A DNA stretch of 7,015 bases from Candidatus Bathyarchaeota archaeon. GTDB lineage: Archaea > Thermoproteota > Bathyarchaeia > TCS64. Position 1 is the first letter of the stretch, and every line of letters starts with the position of its first letter. Both the position numbers and the translations under genes were made by a program. Positions 1-6,100 of the stretch are shown here, piece after piece. Where the stretch lies: assembly GCA_026014515.1 (NCBI GenBank), contig JAOZIG010000300.1:1-7015 (forward strand), given 5' to 3'. The notes under the pieces were generated by a model. That model saw only the letters and a program-made list of their open reading frames with translations. It had not been told where the DNA came from and searched no databases.

Positions 1-39
1 CTTGCCTGGGACCATTGAAAAGCCCATATCGGATGTTTG
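1..39. repeat. 39-bp direct repeat, terminal copy
   Basis: Bases 1-39 are identical, in the same orientation, to bases 1380-1418 in the VP3-like coding region. Identity stops sharply at base 40 (a against t at 1419). The copy ends at the contig edge, so its true length is unknown. It may be an assembly or library chimera, or a real recombinant or defective RNA junction. Confidence 0.97.
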
Positions 40-87
40 AAGTTTTTTGAAAATAGGGCCAAATAAATGGCAGACCTACAAATTAAG

Positions 88-111
88 AACAGGGCCTAAA
101 CAGACCCTGTT
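88..111 (-). promoter_or_regulatory. 7-bp stem-loop in the 3' UTR
   Basis: Bases 88-94 (aacaggg) pair perfectly with 105-111 (ccctgtt) around a 10-base loop. In viral sense the loop contains CUGUUUA, which is also present just upstream (119-113). The stem sequence partly resembles that of the hairpin at 194-211. The function is unknown. Confidence 0.45.
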
Positions 112-128
112 TTAAACAGTTAGTCTGC

Positions 129-152
129 GCTAAAAACGCCCTCGTTTTTAGC
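129..152 (-). promoter_or_regulatory. 10-bp stem-loop 6 nt after the stop codon
   Basis: Bases 129-138 (gctaaaaacg) and 143-152 (cgtttttagc) are perfect reverse complements around a 4-base loop, ccct (AGGG in viral sense). The stem starts six bases after the stop codon. It is the longest perfect hairpin seen at this end of the genome. A role as a cis-acting 3' replication element is inferred from position only. Confidence 0.6.
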
Positions 153-158
153 TGGTGC

Positions 159-3100
159 TTACGCACGTAAAAAGAGCCTGTTGGCTCCAAGGTACAGGAC
201 AAAAGTCCTGTCATCACCAGCGCCAGTGTGGATGGCCCAGTAAGTGGGTGTGGTAGTGGCGTTAGTATCGAGCTTCACACCAATGATGCTCTCAATGGAG
301 GATGCCACCATATTGATTAAGCTCCGCTTGAAAGTGGTGCCAGAACGGTCTGGGACAACCATCTCGAACGCCTTATTGAAGTCTGGGTAGTACAAGGCGG
401 CACCACGACCCACTGCTTTGACCCTAAGATCAGCGCTGGGAGCCTGTGGGAAGTACAACTTGGAAGTACCCACTAACCAATCTGTCGTGTTGTTAGGTGA
501 GTAAACTGTATATGCAGTACCCCCCCTATACCCCAAGAACAGCTGCCGGATGTAGTTGTCGAAAGTGAAGTTGTCACCGAACATAGTTGATGGAGTAGCA
601 CTACCTGGGTTGAGTGTTACCGTTCCGGACCCTAGGAAACCATCGGCTGGGAATTGGAAAACATTGGCCTCGGGACCTGCAGGGGCCCAATCACCAGAGT
701 AGCACTTCCTCTTGGCTAACATCCTAAGGGAGTCCACCTTCTCTCCTAGAGATGCTACCTCTATCTGAGAGTAAGCAGCTTGCAGTAGTTTAGCATCCAA
801 GAAGTCCTCGACGTACTTCGCTTGTAATCTCTTCCAACCCTTCAACAGCTCCATGGAAGGCACTGACAAGGAAAAATCATCGCCAGCACAAACCCAAATG
901 TTGATATAAGGGAACACAACTGTGGCGCTCGGTCCCGCTGGGTCGGCTAAGGAGAAAAACTTCAAAGACCCGTATGTAGCTGCTGGTCCAAGAGCAGAAA
1001 TGATAGCGGTATCCAGGTAAGCTTTGTGTGAAAGGTATTCGCACTGAAACTCGTACTCAGTGGTTCCAGCAACCTCAATGATATGTGTCACGTAGGATCC
1101 TTCGACGGGAAAAACTGTGGGTGCCACGACACCAGGAGGCGTGTACACCACTCCTAACCTCCACCTGATGAGAGGCGATGTCACAACTTGGATCTTGTAC
1201 TTGAGGTTGCCTGACCACCTCTCAAACATGATACCCATATTCCCCAAATTAGTCAGGGAGATCGAAGTGCCCTGGCTAAAACCATACGCCGTCGGTAGCA
1301 CTTGTAGCTCGTTGCTCAACGACCAACCTGCTCCGATCATGGAATACATACGACATATCTCCATGATGGAGTCAACTTCCTTGCCTGGGACCATTGAAAA
1401 GCCCATATCGGATGTTTGTTGTGGATCTGAACCTAACGTATTCGCAAAAGAGGCTTCACCCGTCAGGTAACCAAGGGAACCCAACCTCTTGCTGACCATT
1501 GAAGAAGACACGGGCTCGACAGCTCGAGAGTAGCCCAACGAATAAGCCGCTCTGGAACCTAGCTCCAACATCTTAGTGTAAGGGGTCGTGATGGGGAACC
1601 ACTTTGATAAGGAAGCTGCGAGCGCTAAGCCACGGCTCAACATGCCTCCTTGCACTTCAACGGCTGATTGGTACTGAGCCCTGGCCACCTTAGCATCTGG
1701 GTACGAAACGAAAACCGTGATCTTGACAGTGCCAGGGGTGACGCCTGACGCAGACACGATAGGATTAATGGTGAGAAAACCGTAATTCCAATCGTTAGCC
1801 CACTCAGTAATAGGGACATTTGCTATGTAAGGCAAGTCAATCGAACAAGTGCACGATTCACTCATATCCAAGTCGAGATGAGGCAGGTTAGATGTAGATG
1901 TGTAGTTCATGTCGTGGACAGTGATGTTGGGATACGTGTAGGTTGAATACGTCGAATTTCCAACTGCTGTAGAAGGGAAAAAGTACACCCTCACTAGACC
2001 TTGATAGCTTGAGGAACCTGTGTAAGACACCGTTATCTTGGGTGAGCCCCTAAACAACCCCCACTGGTCGTTCATCGAGGCGACAGGTCCTAATGCGAGC
2101 CAGTCTTGCATAACGCTAAAAGCTTGAAGCCCCGTGATAGGTGTCGTCATGGTCCGCACAATACGTGGTCGCGAAAAGAAGGTTTTAAAACTTTGCTCAT
2201 CGCTAGGATTGTAGGGTGGACTGCCACCAATCACTACATCGGTGTCTGCATTGATGGCGGTGATATGTGTTAAATGTGTGGTGATGTCTGAGACATCACC
2301 TGATGTTGAATTAAGTTCTGTGGAGTCAATTTGAGCCTGCAGCGAGTACACTCCAGTCTGCTGCAGGGGTTGTGGAACTGGGAAATCCGTAAAGGCTCCT
2401 CTGACCGGGATAGGACAGGTAGTCACCGCTCCTTGTGACATCTGATGAACCACATCCCTTCCCTCTCTCAAGGGGAAAAAGTAGTAGATGACCCTGATTA
2501 GGTAGTTGTTAAACTCACAAATAGGGTCCGTTAAGGTTTTACCCACGCCTCGTAGAATGCTCTCATCAAGCATACCACTATGGTGTAGGGCCATCAAATT
2601 CCATAAGGAATGAACCATGACGGCTAAAAAGTAAGGGAAACTGAGCGTGAAGTAGTGAAACAACAAAGCACTCAGCCTATACTGCCAAGGAGTGAAGGCG
2701 ACGTAGATCATGAACTCAAGATATGGGAAGAACCACCCATAAGCACCCCTTTTGATCTCCTCTTCACCCATTGGAGCGATAACCAGGAAATTGAGCACTG
2801 AAATCCACCACTGAAAATGCACATGGGGCAAATGCATGGCCTCAACCGTCTTCTCACATGCTACTCCTACATGTTTGATGAACACCAGAGGAACTTGACA
2901 GGGTTTTAACCACCACACCGTGGTGTTTCTGGCATAAATGTTACATAAAACCCTGCTAGCCAAGGACACCCACCAAGGACATAGCCCTGTGAGGACGGTG
3001 GAGAAGACGTAAGAGTAGCCTACTGCGGGAGTTGTGACGCTCGCAGTGGCGCTGGCAACCGCCACGTCTGAGAAAAGTCCTACACCTGTAGTGCGCAACC

Positions 3101-6100
3101 ACTCTTCGGCAGCAGGGACTAAGCAGTCGCTCACAATTTCAGAGTAGGAGCCCTGAAGTACCATGACTGTGCCACTGGGTTTGATTTCCCTCCAAGTCTC
3201 GAACATACCCATATCGTACTCTAGTAACAGCTCTTCATAACTAGGGTACCTGGCGTGTGGAAATTCAAGGATTAACTCGCCCAACAGCTCGTTATACATA
3301 GACTCACCATGTAGAAACATTTCCCTGATAGCCGAATTCGCGGCTGACTCGTCCCTAGCTCTCTGTTGCTCTGGGGTCATCTTCCCGGTGCTGTATGACA
3401 AAGCCTTGTAAATCGAGTCTAGAGCCAGTGATCCCCACACTCTCCCTCCTTCTCTAACAAAGGCTCGTTTGAGGAACACTATTTTGGATATCTCAGTGAA
3501 CCTCATCACGGCTGATTTATCCCCAGCTGTCATAGTGTACCCCATAAGGGCTGTCGCCAACTGCATGATTGCGGGGTTCAAAATGTGTTGTATGGCCCGG
3601 TGTATGTTAGCTGCTGAGTCGTCGCCCACAGCAGCCAAGTGTATCACACTACGCGGTTCCCTGGGGACCACTTTCAGTTCCATACACGACACGAAGTAAA
3701 CGTAGTAGTACATGAACTTGACGCAGAAACTGTTGACGATGATGGTGTCCATCCACCCCGAGCATAACTGGTAAAGAACCAGGAAAAAGTTTCCTTCCAT
3801 TTCTAGACAATACCACAAGCGTTTCATCATCAACCTCCTGGACTTCACTACCTCTGGGCTTGTGTAGCCGGCTTTCTCAGCTAGTAGGCACATGAAGGCC
3901 ACGTACATGAGCAACAAAAATCTATGACACAAGTCGAAGGAGCCAAAATCTGCATCCATGATATCCACTCCTAGCTCCTCTAACCAATCAGTGACAGTCT
4001 TCCACGCGGGGGAGGCTGCATTGATTGCAATCAAGAAACTGGAGTTGAACGGTTGTCGGATAAGGAGGGATATGAGCGGAAGTAGCATCTTCCTGCCTAC
4101 GTGGTTCAAAGGCCAATCAGACAAATAGAAAAACCTTTTCCTCCCCTTGTCAGCTTTTTCCTTAGGGTAAGCTTCATCCTTGCCCTGAGCTTTAACATAG
4201 CAGGGGGAGAGAACTTCCTCATACTCCAATTCTTGCTCAAGCTCCTTGATAGCCTCTAGTAGGAGGGCATCCACCTCATACTCACCCTTTGAGGTTTCTC
4301 GGAAAGCTTCCTCTTTCTTGAGACCCATCAACCTCGCGGTGGGCCCAATGGATTTTGAAGTATCTTTGGCGTTCATCATCACGTCCACTGGGGAGCCACA
4401 TAGAGCCTCAAAGTCACTGAGAGGCCTAGTCGGCTGGACATCCAATTCATCAATCATGGACTCCAAAACACGCATAGCTACCTGAAAATTCCAGGTAAAA
4501 TTAGGGTTCTTGGAGACATTGAGTCTAGTCGCCACAGCACTACCGTAAGTCCCATCAGGTTGCAAGACAGCTTTACCCGGGTGGGGGTTGCCGTACTCCT
4601 TACACCTACCACCGAAGCGAGCATGGAGTGTAGTTTGGTGCACAGAGAACTTCTCCTTGTCACACGACCCGAAGTGACCCACTGACACGTGGTTATGTAG
4701 AGGCCACGAATCCCCTTTCTCTTTGGCATACCAGCTCGCGTCACTCCTCGGGTGCATACCTGGATGAATTACTCCCTCAGCAACTTTTTGCTGCAACACC
4801 TTAGGAAGACTATCACTGTGAACTTCGGAGAACATCTTCTTATCCATCCCCCACTTAAAAACCTTACGCACCTCACTCTTGCAGAGCGGCTGCGCCTGTG
4901 AGTGGGAGTAGAATGCGAAAAATCTCGCGAAGTGAAAACCATAAACTGCTCCTGTTCTGGTCCCCACTAGTGGTTGCCCACAAGAGCCGTCGAGCGTGGG
5001 GGCATCATAGGTTATAAAACCGTCCCTAGCATCCCGACATTTAAGACTTTTGAATTCCCCCAAATCCACCGGTTCATCAGGGACAGTGGGTAACTCAGGT
5101 AGTAAGTTGTACACGCCCGCCGAAACCGAGTGCATGCAAGGGTTGTATAAGTAAGCCCTATCACTCTTCTCGTCTATAACACAAAGGTAATCCCTCTGGA
5201 ACTTATACTCGAAGGGTAAACCCAGGTACTCGATGTAGATAGTATCACCCTCTTCTATAGCGCCCATCACTGCGTTTTTCTTGAAGAAATGATAAGGGAC
5301 TGCCAACCAGTACTTGGTTAATACAACGGCATGCATATTAACCCGCGTGGTCCCACTCCGTCTCGATATAGAAACCACGTGGCTAGAAGGATTGGGCTTG
5401 AGAAAAGGCGCTTGAGTTGCGTGAAAAGGAGGCAACGGCCTGGGATCTAAGTTCTCCTTAGGAAAGGAGGTTGTAGAATGCACGAGTCCCTGCGACTCGA
5501 ATCTTGACGAGAAGTGCTTGAAGGCCACCGTAAACACACCCAGAGTGACTGCCACTCCTATCAAATGAGCTGGTTTCAGCGCCAACACGTCAATGGAAAA
5601 AACGTGATCTAGCTTAAATCGCCCTGGAGCTATCAGACCCGCCTTGTCTATAGTCCTGTTGAGAGATGCTTCAAAACCTCCACCTGGGGCTCCTGGGAGG
5701 CACTGAGCCACAGCTTCCATGCGATCCATCGTCTCACTTATGAAAGCCTGGGAGTCTCTACTAACACTGTGCGTCACTCCTTGTAAATGGGGGTGAGGCG
5801 CACCCATCTCAGGGTCCAACTCAAAGTGGAGTCGTTGTGGCACGTAAGGCTCTCTGGGTTGGGGAGCGGGGACAGGCTCCTCTTCCTCTTGTGCCATCTC
5901 AACATGTCCAAGAGGGATGGGGGGACGCGCCTGTTCCTCTTGGACTGGTGGGACCAATCTAACCCCACCAATCGCTTCGCAGGGGCACCCTGACCCCAAC
6001 GCCAATCCGCAAGCGCACAGCTGCCCTAGCACAGGGGGAAGCCTGTTAGCAAAACTATCAGCTCGCAGGGCCTCTTGCGTGAACAAAAACCCTATCACCT

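Larger units (their letters stand above)
1..158 (-). other. 3' untranslated region (contig end)
   Basis: This is the 158 bases after the TAA stop in viral sense. It contains two hairpins (152-129 and 111-88), an A/U-rich stretch with a run of six A at 48-43 in viral sense, and no poly(A) tract. The hexamer GGCCCT occurs twice in viral sense (60-55 and 96-91). The last 39 bases (39-1) are an exact copy of capsid-coding sequence, so the genuine UTR visible here may end at base 40. No ORF of note is present. Confidence 0.8.

Noticed and set aside
105..120. UUUAAAA-like slippery sequence next to a hairpin
   Set aside because: It lies after the stop codon in the 3' UTR and no frame continues from it, so frameshifting would have no product.
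1117..1470. 117-codon open frame on the plus strand
   Set aside because: It is antisense to the VP3-like capsid coding region, has no recognisable domain, and is of a length expected by chance opposite a long constrained frame.
2433..3152. Intergenic IRES between replicase and capsid, as in dicistroviruses
   Set aside because: The reading frame is open throughout and codes for hydrophobic segments with no stop codon, so there is no intergenic region.
4478..4744. 88-codon overlapping frame in the viral sense within the polymerase N-terminal region
   Set aside because: It starts deep inside the polyprotein with no visible initiation or frameshift signal and no recognisable product. The length is not remarkable. 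A synonymous-site conservation test in relatives could revive it.
5774..5971. 65-codon overlapping sense frame in the Pro-rich linker
   Set aside because: It is basic and low in complexity as an out-of-frame reading of a Pro/Glu-rich segment, which makes it look like a shadow.
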